Assembly (NCBI RefSeq): GCF_024137025.1 | Contig: NZ_JAMYJR010000029.1 | Span: 1-64,000, forward strand | DNA length: 64,000 nt | Reading direction: 5' to 3' | Source: Paractinoplanes aksuensis | GTDB lineage: Bacteria; Actinomycetota; Actinomycetes; Mycobacteriales; Micromonosporaceae | Shown here: piece after piece, positions 41,107 to 50,070 of the stretch | How positions within the stretch are numbered: the stretch's first letter is position 1 | Layout of the letters: each line of letters starts with the position of its first letter | Program-made: the position numbers and the translations under genes | Notes under the pieces: generated by a model | The model's database searches: none | Seen by the model: the letters and a program-made list of their open reading frames with translations, nothing else | What the model was told of the DNA's origin: nothing

Positions 41107-41620
41107 CGAACGCCTCCAGCAGGCAGGACTTCTCCAGCTCGTCCTGGTTGGCGGGGATCGGGTGGTCGCCGTCGTCGTACGTCCACGAACCCGGCTCGGT
41201 CGCGTGCACCATGAGCCCGTGCGCGCGCAGGCACCGCACGTTGTCGTTCCACTGGGCGGCGTACTGCGGGTTGATCTGGTCGTCCAGCTCCGGCGGCTGC
41301 AACGGCAGCTTTCCCTTGCAGGCCACGTACGCCGACTTGGGCTCGCCGCTCTGGTCGAGGCGCCGCCCCGGCCCGGCCGGTCCCGGCTGGTCGACCGGGT
41401 TGACCTTGACCCCATTGGCGACCAGGCAGTCGTCGTACGCGGTCCAGAAGCGCTGGGCCTCCTCGTCGCTGGTGTCGAGTCGCAGCTGAGGGCGGCCCGC
41501 ATCAGCGGCGGGCGCGCCGGCGACCGGAGGCGCGCTCGCCAGCGTGGCAACTTGATCTTGCTCGACCGGCGTGGAACAGGCCCCGAGCAGCACGACGGCG
41601 AGCAGAAGGTATCGAGACAT
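41093..41620 (-). CDS. Lipoprotein of a two-component-linked exporter locus
   Basis: A 175-aa lipoprotein starting at the ATG before SRYLLLAVVLLGACS, with lipobox LLGAC. The mature domain has paired Cys residues in DDCLVANGVKV, ACKGK, VRCLRAHGL and KSCLLEAF. Small lipoproteins of this kind regularly accompany MacB-type exporters and a two-component system in actinobacteria, and may sense or bind the substrate. It is the first gene of the exporter operon and divergent from the response regulator. Confidence 0.78.
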   Translation of the reverse strand: MSRYLLLAVVLLGACSTPVEQDQVATLASAPPVAGAPAADAGRPQLRLDTSDEEAQRFWTAYDDCLVANGVKVNPVDQPGPAGPGRRLDQSGEPKSAYVACKGKLPLQPPELDDQINPQYAAQWNDNVRCLRAHGLMVHATEPGSWTYDDGDHPIPANQDELEKSCLLEAFGGKK

Positions 41621-41708
41621 GGCCGGGACTCTGGCCGCCACTTGTCAGAGACCTGTTGTGATCCGGTAGTACTGCCGTTCTCACCCGATTCGGCTCGCCG
41701 GCCCGGCC

Positions 41709-41714
41709 TAGACT
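41709..41714 (+). promoter_or_regulatory. -10 element of a probable leaderless promoter
   Basis: TAGACT ends seven bases before the GTG of the response-regulator gene, the spacing at which transcription begins on the start codon. Actinobacteria use such leaderless messages widely. No Shine-Dalgarno sequence precedes the GTG, which agrees. Confidence 0.5.
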
Positions 41715-41721
41715 CGCCGCC

Positions 41722-42408
41722 GTGTGCGCATATCTGCTGGTCGCGGAGGACGATCCCAAGCAGGCCGAGCTGCTGCGGCGCTACCTCGAGCACGAGAACC
41801 ACGCCGTGCTGGTCGTCCCCGACGGCCGGGCCGCGCTCGACGAGGCCCGCCGCAACCCGCCCGACCTGCTGATCCTCGACGTCATGATGCCGCGGGTGGA
41901 CGGGCTCGACGTGTGCCGGATCCTGCGCCGCGACTCCGACCTGCCGATCCTCGTGCTGACCGCGCGCGGCGGCGAGGACGACCTGCTGCTCGGGCTCGAC
42001 CTCGGGGCCGACGACTACATGACCAAGCCGTACAGCCCGCGCGAGCTCGCGGCCCGGGTGCGAACTCTGCTGCGCCGGAGCCGGCCCACCGACCGGCCCG
42101 CCGATCCGGTGCTGCGGCAGGGAAATCTTCAGGTCGATCCCGTACGCCATGAGGTGCGGGCCGACGGCAGGCCGATCACCTGCACACCCGGTGAGTTCCA
42201 GTTGCTGCACGCCCTGGTCGCCGAGCCCGGGCGGGTCTTCACACGCGAGCAGCTGCTGCGGCACCTGCACGGCTACGACTCGTACGTGACCGCCCGCACG
42301 GTCGACGTGCACGTGATGAATCTGCGCCGCAAGATCGAGGCCGACCCGCAGAATCCCGTACGGCTACTGACCGTCTACGGCGTCGGCTACAAACTCGCCG
42401 ATGCGTAG
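41722..42408 (+). CDS. Response regulator, OmpR/PhoB family
   Basis: A 228-aa two-component regulator. The receiver domain (about 1-120) has the acidic pocket AEDDPK, the phospho-acceptor Asp53 (LILDVMMPR) and the Thr/Lys switch (LTARGG, MTKPYS). The winged-helix DNA-binding domain (about 135-228) includes EPGRVFTREQLLRHLHG and the C-terminal TVYGVGYKL. It overlaps the histidine kinase gene by 8 bp. The divergent exporter operon is its likely target. Confidence 0.94.
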   Translation: MCAYLLVAEDDPKQAELLRRYLEHENHAVLVVPDGRAALDEARRNPPDLLILDVMMPRVDGLDVCRILRRDSDLPILVLTARGGEDDLLLGLDLGADDYMTKPYSPRELAARVRTLLRRSRPTDRPADPVLRQGNLQVDPVRHEVRADGRPITCTPGEFQLLHALVAEPGRVFTREQLLRHLHGYDSYVTARTVDVHVMNLRRKIEADPQNPVRLLTVYGVGYKLADA

Positions 42409-44260
42409 CCACTTGCTGCTACGGCTGCTCGCGTTGTCGGTCGTGGTCTCGGTGCTCTCCGTGGCCGCGACCGCGTGGCTGGCCGTCCGCACCACGACCC
42501 GGGCCATCCAGCAGGAGCAGGTGCAGGCGCTCACCGACGACGCGCGGATCTACGACGCGCTGCTCGGCTACGCTGCCACCCACCGGGACTGGTCCGGCGT
42601 CGGCCCCCTGGTCGACGACCTCGCTTCCCGTACGGGCCATCGCATCGCCCTGACCGACCGGGTCCGGGGGCCGCTGGCCGATTCCGCGTCGGGCGCGCTG
42701 CCGCCCCGCGTCTCGGCGACGGTCGACGCGCTCGGCGTCGACCCCGACCTGCTGCCCTCGGCCCACGACGACCGCATCGACGACCGGGCCGTGGGCCCGT
42801 TCCGGCTGACCGCGGCCGAGCGGGCCGACCTGCGGATCGTCGCCGACCGGGTGGCCGGTTGCCTGCGCGAGCCACCGGCCGGCCCGGCCGCCGAACAGCA
42901 AGAGTCCGTCTTCCGGACGGCCGTGGTCGTCGACCAGCCCAGCGGCCGCCCCCGCATCGACACTCCCGGCACCGATCTCTCGACCGATCTGGCCTGCGCC
43001 CGTCCCCGAGCCGCGCTGGCCGAGCCGACCGCGACCGAGAAGCGGGCCCTCGGCCGTCTGAACACGCTGGTCGGGGCCTGTCTGAAACGTCAACGGCTGC
43101 CCGCCGTACGGGTCGGTCTGGACAACACCTGGACCTGGGCCGACCAGGCCGCAGCGCGGGCCGGGGAGAGCCGGGCCGGGGCGGTCGCCGACTGCCTGGC
43201 GGCGTCGCGTCGCGAGCAGTTGGCCGGTTACGTGGCCCCGGCGGCGTTGCTCTTCGTCACCACCCCGGGCGCACCCGCGGGGCCCAGCTTCGACCTGTCG
43301 CCGGGCAACCGGAACCGGGTCATCGGCGTCGCGGGCCTGGTGCTGCTGCTCGCGGTGGGCGTGACGGCGCTGGTCGGCGTGCGGATGGTCCGGCCGTTGC
43401 GGGCGCTGACGGCGGCGGCCGGGCGGATGCGCGACGGCGACGACGGCACCCGGGTCGCGGTGACCGGCCGCGACGAGATCGCCCGGCTCGGCACGGCCTT
43501 CAACGCCATGGCCGAGCGCCGGCACGAGGTCGAACAGCTGCGGCGGGCCATGGTCGGCGACGTGGCGCACGAGATGCGCACGCCGGTGACCAACATCCGG
43601 GGCTGGCTCGAGGCGGCCGACGAGGGCGTGGTGCCGCTCGACCGGGAGCTGACCTCGTCCCTGCTCGAGGAAGCGCTTTTGCTACAGCATGTCATCGACG
43701 ACTTGCAGGACCTGGCCGCGTTCGACGCCGGGGAGTTGCGGCTGACACGGTCGGCGGTTGCGGTGGACGACCTGCTGCGGTCGACGGCCGACGCGTTCGC
43801 GGCTTCGGCCGACCGGGCCGGGGTCGAGCTGGTGGTCGAACCGTCGGCGGGGATCCTGCAGGCCGACCCGGTGCGGTTGCGGCAGGCCGTCGGGAACCTC
43901 GTGGCCAACGCCATTCGGCACACTCCGGCCGGTGGACGGGTGACGCTTTCCGCGCGTACCGAAAAGGGTTTGACCTCGATCAATGTCGCGGACACCGGGG
44001 AGGGCATCGCGGCCGAGCACCAGGAGCTGATTTTCGAGCGCTTCTGGCGGGCCGACAAGAGCCGCAACCGGCGTACGGGCGGAAGTGGCCTGGGTCTCTC
44101 GATCGTGCGCAAACTGGCCGAGGCGCACGGCGGGAAAGCCACCGTGACCAGCACATACGGGCGCGGCTCGAGCTTCACGATAAGTCTTGGAGAGGGTGGA
44201 AATAACCGGGGTGGGTCCGTGGTTGAGACCAACGCACTCCCCAGGAGGACAGAGACATGA
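42401..44260 (+). CDS. Sensor histidine kinase
   Basis: A 619-aa membrane kinase. It has a first helix at about 4-28, a large extracytoplasmic sensor region of about 270 residues without recognisable family, a second helix at about 305-325 and a HAMP linker. The HisKA domain has His390 ([16 protein letters not shown]). The ATPase domain has the N box [17 protein letters not shown] and [17 protein letters not shown]. About 23 residues after the usual end of the ATPase domain carry the ribosome binding site of rpmE2, whose ATG overlaps the kinase stop codon. Confidence 0.93.
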   Translation: MRSHLLLRLLALSVVVSVLSVAATAWLAVRTTTRAIQQEQVQALTDDARIYDALLGYAATHRDWSGVGPLVDDLASRTGHRIALTDRVRGPLADSASGALPPRVSATVDALGVDPDLLPSAHDDRIDDRAVGPFRLTAAERADLRIVADRVAGCLREPPAGPAAEQQESVFRTAVVVDQPSGRPRIDTPGTDLSTDLACARPRAALAEPTATEKRALGRLNTLVGACLKRQRLPAVRVGLDNTWTWADQAAARAGESRAGAVADCLAASRREQLAGYVAPAALLFVTTPGAPAGPSFDLSPGNRNRVIGVAGLVLLLAVGVTALVGVRMVRPLRALTAAAGRMRDGDDGTRVAVTGRDEIARLGTAFNAMAERRHEVEQLRRAMVGDVAHEMRTPVTNIRGWLEAADEGVVPLDRELTSSLLEEALLLQHVIDDLQDLAAFDAGELRLTRSAVAVDDLLRSTADAFAASADRAGVELVVEPSAGILQADPVRLRQAVGNLVANAIRHTPAGGRVTLSARTEKGLTSINVADTGEGIAAEHQELIFERFWRADKSRNRRTGGSGLGLSIVRKLAEAHGGKATVTSTYGRGSSFTISLGEGGNNRGGSVVETNALPRRTET

Positions 44261-44508
44261 AGAACGGCATTCACCCCGCCTACAACACCGTCGTCTACCG
44301 TGACCGCAACGCCGACTACGCGTTCCTCACCCGGTCCACCGAGACCAGCGAGAAGACGGTCGAGTGGAGCGACGGGAACACCTATCCGGTGATCGACGTG
44401 CAGATCTCGGCGGCGAGCCACCCGTTCTGGACCGGTCGGACCCGGGTCATGGACACCGAGGGCCGAGTCCAGAAGTTCCGCAACAAGTACGCGAAGTTCG
44501 CTAAGTAA
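44257..44508 (+). CDS. rpmE2: 50S ribosomal protein L31 type B
   Basis: An 83-aa ribosomal protein. It begins [20 protein letters not shown] and contains [20 protein letters not shown], the hallmark of L31. It lacks the CxxC zinc ligands, which makes it the zinc-independent type B paralogue, normally induced by zinc shortage. A perfect AGGAGG precedes the ATG. I see no clear Zur box upstream, and the start overlaps the kinase gene stop, so part of its expression may come from the two-component operon. Confidence 0.96.
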   Translation: MKNGIHPAYNTVVYRDRNADYAFLTRSTETSEKTVEWSDGNTYPVIDVQISAASHPFWTGRTRVMDTEGRVQKFRNKYAKFAK

Positions 44509-44517
44509 CACAGCATC

Positions 44518-44552
44518 AACGCCCGGCGTCCTTGCGACGTCGGGCGTTTTTT
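44518..44552 (+). terminator. Intrinsic terminator after rpmE2
   Basis: A 13-bp stem (AACGCCCGGCGTC with GACGTCGGGCGTT, one mismatch) with a five-base loop is followed by a run of T. It starts ten bases after the L31 stop codon. It is the clearest rho-independent terminator in the window. Confidence 0.92.
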
Positions 44553-44580
44553 ATCGCCTTCATAGGGCAAAATGCGCTGT

Positions 44581-45513
44581 ATGAGGGCAATCGCGCTGGA
44601 CGAGTTCGGTGACGTCGACGTCATGACCCTGCGGGAGCTTCCCGACCCGCCGGTCGGGCCGGACACGGTCCGCATCCGGGTGCGGGCGGCCGGCGTCAAC
44701 CCGGTCGACCACATCATGCGGGCCGGGTACCTCGAAGGCGCCTACCCTCACCACTTCCCGCTCATCCCCGGCTGGGACGCGGCCGGCATCGTCGACCAGG
44801 TCGGGCCCGCGGTCACCCGGTTCGCGCCCGGCGACGAGGTCATGGCGTACGCCCGAAAGGACCACGTGCAGGACGGCACCTACGCCGAGCTGGTCTCGGT
44901 CAACGAGCGCGCGGTCGCCCACGTGCCGGCGGCGATGTCGCTGGTCGAGGCGGGCGGGCTGCCGCTGGCCGGGCTGACGGCGTTGCAGGCGCTGTCGGCG
45001 ATCGGCGTCAGCCACGGCGACGTGGTGCTGGTGCACGCGGCGGCCGGGGGAGTGGGGCACCTGGCGGTCCAGATCGCCCGCGCGGTCGGCGCGGCCCGGG
45101 TGATCGGCACGGCCTCGGCCGGCAACCACGAGTTCATCCGGTCGCTGGGGGCCGAGCCGATCGAGTACGGTGACGACCTCCCCAAACGGCTGGCCGACCT
45201 GGTCGGCGGGGACGGGCGGGTCGACGCGGTGGCCGACTTCCACGGGGGCGAAGCACTGACTCAGAGCCCGGCGCTGGTGCGGCACCCGGTGCGGCACTGC
45301 TCGGTGGTCGACACCGCGGTCAAGGAACAGGGCGGTCGGTACGTGTTCGTGCGCCCCGACGGGGCCGAGTTGAGCACGCTGGGCGCGCTGGCCGCCAACG
45401 GCCGGCTGCGCGTCCACGTCTCCCAGGAACTGCCGTTCACCTCGGCCGCCGAGGCCCACCGCCAGATCTTCGACGGCCACGTCAACGGCAAAATCGTCCT
45501 CACCGTCGATTAG
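44581..45513 (+). CDS. NADP-dependent quinone-oxidoreductase-type MDR enzyme
   Basis: A 310-aa zinc-free MDR reductase. The substrate domain opens MRAIALDEFGDVDVMTLREL and contains AAGVNPVDHIMRAGYL. The cofactor loop is HAAAGGVGHLAVQIARAVG. The start at 44581 fits the family; an ATG three codons upstream lacks support. It lies just past the rpmE2 terminator and is a separate unit. A redox or electrophile detoxification role is likely from the family. Confidence 0.9.
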   Translation: MRAIALDEFGDVDVMTLRELPDPPVGPDTVRIRVRAAGVNPVDHIMRAGYLEGAYPHHFPLIPGWDAAGIVDQVGPAVTRFAPGDEVMAYARKDHVQDGTYAELVSVNERAVAHVPAAMSLVEAGGLPLAGLTALQALSAIGVSHGDVVLVHAAAGGVGHLAVQIARAVGAARVIGTASAGNHEFIRSLGAEPIEYGDDLPKRLADLVGGDGRVDAVADFHGGEALTQSPALVRHPVRHCSVVDTAVKEQGGRYVFVRPDGAELSTLGALAANGRLRVHVSQELPFTSAAEAHRQIFDGHVNGKIVLTVD

Positions 45514-45913
45514 AGCTGCCTGTCTCGGGGCCTCGCCTGGCTCAGCTCTTTGGCCGGGCTTTCGGCTGGCTCGAGTATCGGCTCGGGCGGCGACTCGGGC
45601 GTCGGCAGGAGCGGTTGCTCGGGCGTCGGCTCGAGCGGTAGCTCGTGGGCGTCTGTTTGGTGGTAGCTCCGGGCGCCGGTTCAGGCGGTGGTTCGGCGTC
45701 GGTTCGGTCGGTGGGCTCGGGCCGGCTTGCCGTTGGCCCGGTGCGGAGGCGTCGGCGTCGTTGGCTCGGGCGACGGCTCGTTTCGTTGGCTCGGGCGGTG
45801 GGCGCGGAGCGGCGTCGTTGGCTTGGCGTCGGCTTGGGCCGGCTTGGTGTTGGCCCGGGTGGCGGCTCGGTTCGTTGGCTCGGGTGGTGGGCTGGGGTCG
45901 GCTTGGCGTTGGC
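45514..45913. repeat. Low-complexity GGCTCGG-rich intergenic region
   Basis: About 400 bp made of degenerate GGCTCGGGCGGTGG-like words. A 30-bp block that begins CGGCTCGTTTCGTTGGCTCG at 45774 recurs at 45863 with two or three changes (period 89 bp). Plus-strand frames stay open here only because of skewed composition; I see no gene. It lies between an oxidoreductase gene and the 3' end of the GlxA-type regulator. Confidence 0.6.
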
Positions 45914-46903
45914 TCAGGCGGTGGCTGGGGTGTCGGTTTTGGCGGTGGTGAAGCGGCGGCGGTAGTCGGCCGGGCTGATGCCGAGGTGGCGCTTGAACAG
46001 GGCGCGCATGTTGGCCCCGGTGCCCAGGCCGGATCGGCGCGCGACGGTTTCCAGGCCCGGGGCGCCCTGCTCGATCAGGCGGCAGGCCAGGGTGACCCGT
46101 TCGACGGTCAGCCAGGCCAGCGGGGTGGTGCCCAGTTCGGCCCGGAATCGGCGGTGCAGGCTCCCGGTGCTCATCCCGGCCCGGCGGGCCAGGTCGGCGA
46201 CGGTGATCGGCTCGTCCAGGCGCTGCTGGGCCCAGGCCACCACCGCGCCGAGCGAATCGTCGACGGCCGGCGGCATCGGCCGCTCGACGAACTGCTGTTG
46301 GCCCCCGTCGCGGTAAGCCGCGAACACCAGCCGGCGGCTGACGTGGTTGGCGACCTCGGCGCCGTGGTCGAGCCGCACGATGTGCAGCCCGAGATCGAGC
46401 GCGGCGGCGCTGCCGGCCGAGGTGAGCAGGTCCCCGTCGTCCACGAACAGGACGTCGGGCTGAAGATCGACTGCGGGGAAGCGCTGCCGGAACTCATCGG
46501 CCAGATTCCAGTGGACCGCGGCCCGGCGCCCGTCGAGCAGTCCCGCCTCGGCCAGCGTGAACGCACCCGTGCAGAGCCCGACCAGCCGCGCACCCCGCTC
46601 GTGAGCGCGGCGCAGGGCGGCGAGCAGCGCCGGCCGCGACGGCGTCTCGACATACGGCCGGTTGGGCACGATCACCGTCCGCGCGTGCTCGATCTCGTCG
46701 AGCCGCCCGACCGCCCCGATGCTGAACAACGAATCACGCATCGGCGTGGACCGGCGCGGTGCGACCACGCGCAGGTCGTACAGCGGGTATCCGATCTCGG
46801 GCCGCAGCGGCCCACCGAAGATCTCGCAGGCGCAGCCGACCTCGAACGGATTGGACTGCTCATCGACGACCAGGACGACCCGGTGTGAGGATCCTTGCGG
46901 CAC
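45914..46903 (-). CDS. GlxA family transcriptional regulator (DJ-1/PfpI plus AraC HTH)
   Basis: A 329-aa regulator with an N-terminal DJ-1/PfpI-like domain (about 8-180), including the nucleophile-elbow region VGLCTGAFTLAEAGLLDGR, and a C-terminal AraC-type double HTH (about 215-320: ITVADLARRAGMSTGSLHRR, then RRSGLGTGANMRALFKRHLG). Such regulators often respond to amides or amino-acid derivatives. The divergent cupin gene starts 52 bp away and is a likely target. Confidence 0.92.
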   Translation of the reverse strand: MPQGSSHRVVLVVDEQSNPFEVGCACEIFGGPLRPEIGYPLYDLRVVAPRRSTPMRDSLFSIGAVGRLDEIEHARTVIVPNRPYVETPSRPALLAALRRAHERGARLVGLCTGAFTLAEAGLLDGRRAAVHWNLADEFRQRFPAVDLQPDVLFVDDGDLLTSAGSAAALDLGLHIVRLDHGAEVANHVSRRLVFAAYRDGGQQQFVERPMPPAVDDSLGAVVAWAQQRLDEPITVADLARRAGMSTGSLHRRFRAELGTTPLAWLTVERVTLACRLIEQGAPGLETVARRSGLGTGANMRALFKRHLGISPADYRRRFTTAKTDTPATA

Positions 46904-46954
46904 TGGTCATTTCTAGCAGGGCCGCTTCCGGTGCGGGCGGTCCAGGATCGATGC

Positions 46955-47314
46955 ATGCTCAATAAGTTCGCTGTCGCCTCGGAAGCGGCCGCCCTCACCG
47001 AGTTCTGGTCCCAGCGCGTCCTCGCCACCGCTAACGGCAACCTGCTCAAGGTGGCCAAGGGCACCCGTTCGACGAACTGGCACGCCCACGACGACCAGGA
47101 CGAGACGTTCCTGCTCCTGTCGGGCGATATGACAATCCAACTGCGCGACGGCGACGTCCACCTGACCCCCGGCGACCTGCTGGTGATCCCGCGCGGCGTA
47201 GAACACTGCCCCCGGGTCAACGGCGACGAGGCCCACTTCCTGCTGATCGGCCCCGAAATCACGTCGAACGCGGCCGGCGGCAAGCCGGACTGGAGCCACC
47301 GCGACCCCGACTAG
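46955..47314 (+). CDS. Small cupin domain protein
   Basis: A 119-aa single cupin. The metal-binding first motif is NWHAHDDQDETFLLLSGDM and the second GDLLVIPRGVEHCPRV, giving the His/His/Glu/His set. The family includes mannose-6-phosphate isomerase-like and regulatory cupins, and no reaction can be assigned. It is divergent from the GlxA-type regulator, which probably controls it. Confidence 0.85.
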   Translation: MLNKFAVASEAAALTEFWSQRVLATANGNLLKVAKGTRSTNWHAHDDQDETFLLLSGDMTIQLRDGDVHLTPGDLLVIPRGVEHCPRVNGDEAHFLLIGPEITSNAAGGKPDWSHRDPD

Positions 47315-47700
47315 CGCTGACTCCGGTGATCGGGCCGGCAGTGCGACTCACCCCGACGAGACGAGCGGCCGGAACCTGGGCACACGATGGACCACTACGT
47401 GGAGGCGCAGATCCGCGCCTGCGCTCGGATGCGAACGCCATCTGCCCGGCCAACAGGCCCGCCCGCTTCGCCCCGGGGGCCGCTCACCCACACCTGATCG
47501 TTTCCCGTCACGAGGCACGACCACCTCGGCCAGGCCTCGTGGTGGTGGGGCCGGGCCGTGTCGAACGCGCAAGCCGCCCGCAGCGCCTCCACCACCAGCG
47601 CGTGATCTCGGCCGGCTATCGAGGGTGGGCGCGTTGTTCCACCCGCAGGGTCCTGTCGCGGGGGCCGGCCCTCCGTTTCCACAGCTCTCAGCACCCGGCC
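47315..47700. other. Intergenic stretch before the palindrome array
   Basis: About 385 bp downstream of the cupin gene with no supported gene. Frames are open on both strands but lack start signals and recognisable motifs. Confidence 0.45.
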
Positions 47701-48010
47701 GAGACGATACGTTTCGCCTCGACCGCTCGTGAGGCGAAACGTATCGTCTCGCGTCCGGTCGAGGTGGTGACTGCTTTGGTCGCTGCTCGCGACGGTTCGT
47801 GAGGCGAAACGTATCGTCTCGCGTCCGGTCGAGGTGGTGACTGCTTTGGTCGCTGCTCGCGACCGTTCGTGAGGCGAAACGTATCGTCTCGCGTCCGGTC
47901 GAGGTTGTGACTGCTCTGGCCTCCGCTCGCGACCGGTGGCGAGACGAAACGGTTCGTCTCGCCTCGGGTCTTGGTGGTGACCGCTCCGCCCTTCGCTCGA
48001 ACCGTTGTGG
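47701..48010. repeat. Array of five 20-bp near-palindromes with 70-bp period
   Basis: Near-palindromes of consensus GAGACGAWACGTWTCGTCTC lie at 47701, 47731, 47801, 47871 and 47941, that is at steps of 30, 70, 70 and 70 bp. From 47731 the whole 70-bp unit is repeated: units 1 and 2 are almost identical, while units 3 and 4 diverge. The first element is the exact reverse complement of the second. The array lies between the 3' ends of the cupin and MFS genes. The half-site resembles TetR-family operators, but each element could also form an RNA hairpin. Confidence 0.85.
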
Positions 48011-48038
48011 AGACGTCCGCGCGGAGGCGGAGCAGGGG

Positions 48039-49220
48039 TCAGGGGATGGCGGGTTCCTTGTCGGGGGTGGGGCGGCGGTTGAGGGCGGGCGCGCACGCCG
48101 CGGCCAGGGCGAGCAGGGCCAGCACGACGATCATGGCGTTGCGTAGGCCGTAGTGTTCGCCCAGGAAGCCCAGGGCGGGTGGGCCGACCAGGAAGGCGAC
48201 GTAGCCGGCGGTGGCGACCAGCGACACGCGGGCCGTCGGGTTGGGGCCGGAGTCGCCGGCTGCGGAGAGGGCGACCGGGAAGCCCAGCGCGGCGCCGACG
48301 CCCCACAGCAGGACGGCCGCGCCGGCCACGAGCTGGTTGTCGACGGCGATGACCAGCAGCAGGCCGATGCCGCCCAGCACGGCGCTGGCGCCCAGCACGG
48401 TGGCTCGTCCGAAACGGTTGAGGAACCAGCCGCCGCCGAAGCGGCCGATGGTCATGGCGGCGGCGAAGGCGGTGTAGACGGCCGAACCCCACGCGGCGTC
48501 GAGGTCGTGGCCGTCGACCATGATGAGCGGCAGCCAGTCGTTGGCGGCGCCCTCGGCCAGGGCCATGGCCAGCACGATCACGCCGATGAGCCACAGGCGT
48601 TTGTCGCGCCGGACCGGCTCTTGGCCGGCCTCGTGAGCGCTGCCGGTCGGGGTCAGGCCCACGCCGTACGGGACGTGACGGATCGCGGCCAGAGCGACCG
48701 GCACGCTGATCAGGCCGATCAGCACCAGATGCCACAGCACCGGGAACGCCACCGCGGTCAGGACCATGCCGATGGCGGCGCCGACCACCGTGCCCAGGCT
48801 GAAGAAGCCGTGCATGGTGGGTAGCACTGCTTTTTCGGTGATGCGTTCGACGTCGGCGCCCTCGATGTTCATGGCGACCTCGCCGCTGCCCATTCCGAAG
48901 CCGAACAGGAACAGGCCGGCCGTGACCAGGGCGGTCTGGTGCAGGCCGGCGCCGGCCCCGATGACCGGGATGCTGAGGACCGTGGTCAGGATGCCGGCCG
49001 CGACGACCGGGCGGGTGCCGAAGCGGGAGACGACGCGGCCGGAGCCGAGGATGCCCAGCATCGAGCCCGCGGACAGGCCGAACAGCACCAGGCCCATCTG
49101 CGCGGTGGACGCGCCGAGCAGGTCGCGGATGTCGGGGGTGCGGGTCACCCACGACGAGATGCCCAGGCCGGGCAGGAAGAAGAGAGCGAACAGGGCGAGG
49201 CGGCGGCGTGCGGTGTTCAT
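48039..49220 (-). CDS. MFS transporter
   Basis: A 393-aa major facilitator with 12 hydrophobic segments. The start is the ATG at 49220. The loop between helices 2 and 3 reads GSGRVVSRFGTRPV, the MFS motif A region, with its counterpart GGGWFLNRFGRATV in the second half. HGFFSLGTVVGAAIG in helix 5 and the size resemble the FucP/YbjJ-like group. The cargo is not clear. A perfect 12-bp palindrome just upstream of the start is a probable operator. Confidence 0.88.
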   Translation of the reverse strand: MNTARRRLALFALFFLPGLGISSWVTRTPDIRDLLGASTAQMGLVLFGLSAGSMLGILGSGRVVSRFGTRPVVAAGILTTVLSIPVIGAGAGLHQTALVTAGLFLFGFGMGSGEVAMNIEGADVERITEKAVLPTMHGFFSLGTVVGAAIGMVLTAVAFPVLWHLVLIGLISVPVALAAIRHVPYGVGLTPTGSAHEAGQEPVRRDKRLWLIGVIVLAMALAEGAANDWLPLIMVDGHDLDAAWGSAVYTAFAAAMTIGRFGGGWFLNRFGRATVLGASAVLGGIGLLLVIAVDNQLVAGAAVLLWGVGAALGFPVALSAAGDSGPNPTARVSLVATAGYVAFLVGPPALGFLGEHYGLRNAMIVVLALLALAAACAPALNRRPTPDKEPAIP

Positions 49221-49223
49221 TGC

Positions 49224-49235
49224 GTACGAACGTAC
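49224..49235. promoter_or_regulatory. 12-bp palindrome in the MFS/SDR divergent promoter
   Basis: GTACGAACGTAC is a perfect palindrome four bases upstream of the MFS start codon and 53 bp upstream of the divergent SDR. Its form suits a TetR-type dimer. No regulator is encoded beside it. Confidence 0.45.
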
Positions 49236-49287
49236 ACACCGGGCCCCGGCCGTGTTAGCGGCGCGGGAGTGGGGAAAGCTCACACTT

Positions 49288-50070
49288 ATGCGCCTTGATC
49301 TTGCTGGAAAGACGGCTCTCGTGACCGGATCCACCCAGGGCATCGGCCGGGCCATCGCGGCCGGGCTGGCCTCGGCCGGAGCCCGGGTCGGAGTCAACGG
49401 CCGCTCTCCGGAGTCGGTCGACCGGGCTCTGTCCGAGCTGGGCGAGGGGGACTTCGTGCCGGTTCCGGCCGACGTGAGCACGGCCGAGGGTGCCGCAGCC
49501 GCGCTCGAGGCGGTCGGATCGGTCGACATCCTCGTCAACAACCTGGGCATCTTCGGCGCCCAGCCCGCACTCGAGATCACCGACGACGACTGGCGGCGTT
49601 ATTTCGAGGTCAACGTGCTGGCCGCAGTCCGCCTGACCCGTGAAGTGCTGCCGGGCATGCGGGAGCGCGGCTGGGGCCGCGTGCTCTACATCGCCAGCGA
49701 CTCGGCCGTCGTCACCCCGGTCGAGATGATCCACTACGGCATGTCCAAGACGGCTCTGCTGGCCGTGTCGCGCGGTTTCGCCAAGGAGGCGGCCGGCACC
49801 GGCGTGACCGTCAACAGCGTCATCGCCGGCCCGACCCACACCGGTGGCGTCGAGGACTTCGTCTACTCGCTGGTCGACAAGGATCTGCCGTGGGACGAGG
49901 CGCAGCGCGAGTTCATGCGGGCCCACCGGCCGCAGTCGCTGCTGCAGCGCCTCATCGAGCCCGAGGAGATCGCCAACATGGTCGTCTACCTGTCGTCGCC
50001 GCTCGCCTCGGCCACCACCGGCGGCGCGCTCCGCGTCGACGGCGGCTACGTCGACGCGATCCTGCCCTAG
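49288..50070 (+). CDS. SDR family oxidoreductase (FabG-like)
   Basis: A 260-aa classical SDR. It carries the cofactor motif TGSTQGIG, the structural NNLG (variant of NNAG), the catalytic Ser in IASDSAVV, and Tyr/Lys in YGMSKTAL. The insert with DFVYSLVDKDLPWDEAQREF near the C-terminus is typical of one actinobacterial oxidoreductase subgroup. The substrate is unknown. Its last 4 bases overlap the convergent aquaporin gene. It is divergent from the MFS transporter. Confidence 0.92.
   Translation: MRLDLAGKTALVTGSTQGIGRAIAAGLASAGARVGVNGRSPESVDRALSELGEGDFVPVPADVSTAEGAAAALEAVGSVDILVNNLGIFGAQPALEITDDDWRRYFEVNVLAAVRLTREVLPGMRERGWGRVLYIASDSAVVTPVEMIHYGMSKTALLAVSRGFAKEAAGTGVTVNSVIAGPTHTGGVEDFVYSLVDKDLPWDEAQREFMRAHRPQSLLQRLIEPEEIANMVVYLSSPLASATTGGALRVDGGYVDAILP

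Noticed and set aside
45645-45965. Plus-strand ORFs in the GGCTCGG-rich region
   Set aside because: Several frames are open at once because of base composition; they encode only Gly/Arg/Trp-rich repeats and have no ribosome binding site.
47731-48010. CRISPR array
   Set aside because: The units repeat almost entirely over 70 bp, so there are no unique spacers, and no cas genes are nearby.
47395-48038. Minus-strand coding region continuing past the MFS transporter
   Set aside because: The open frame follows the 70-bp repeat and gives an Arg/Ser/Thr-rich translation without motifs; the MFS protein ends at 48039 in its own frame.
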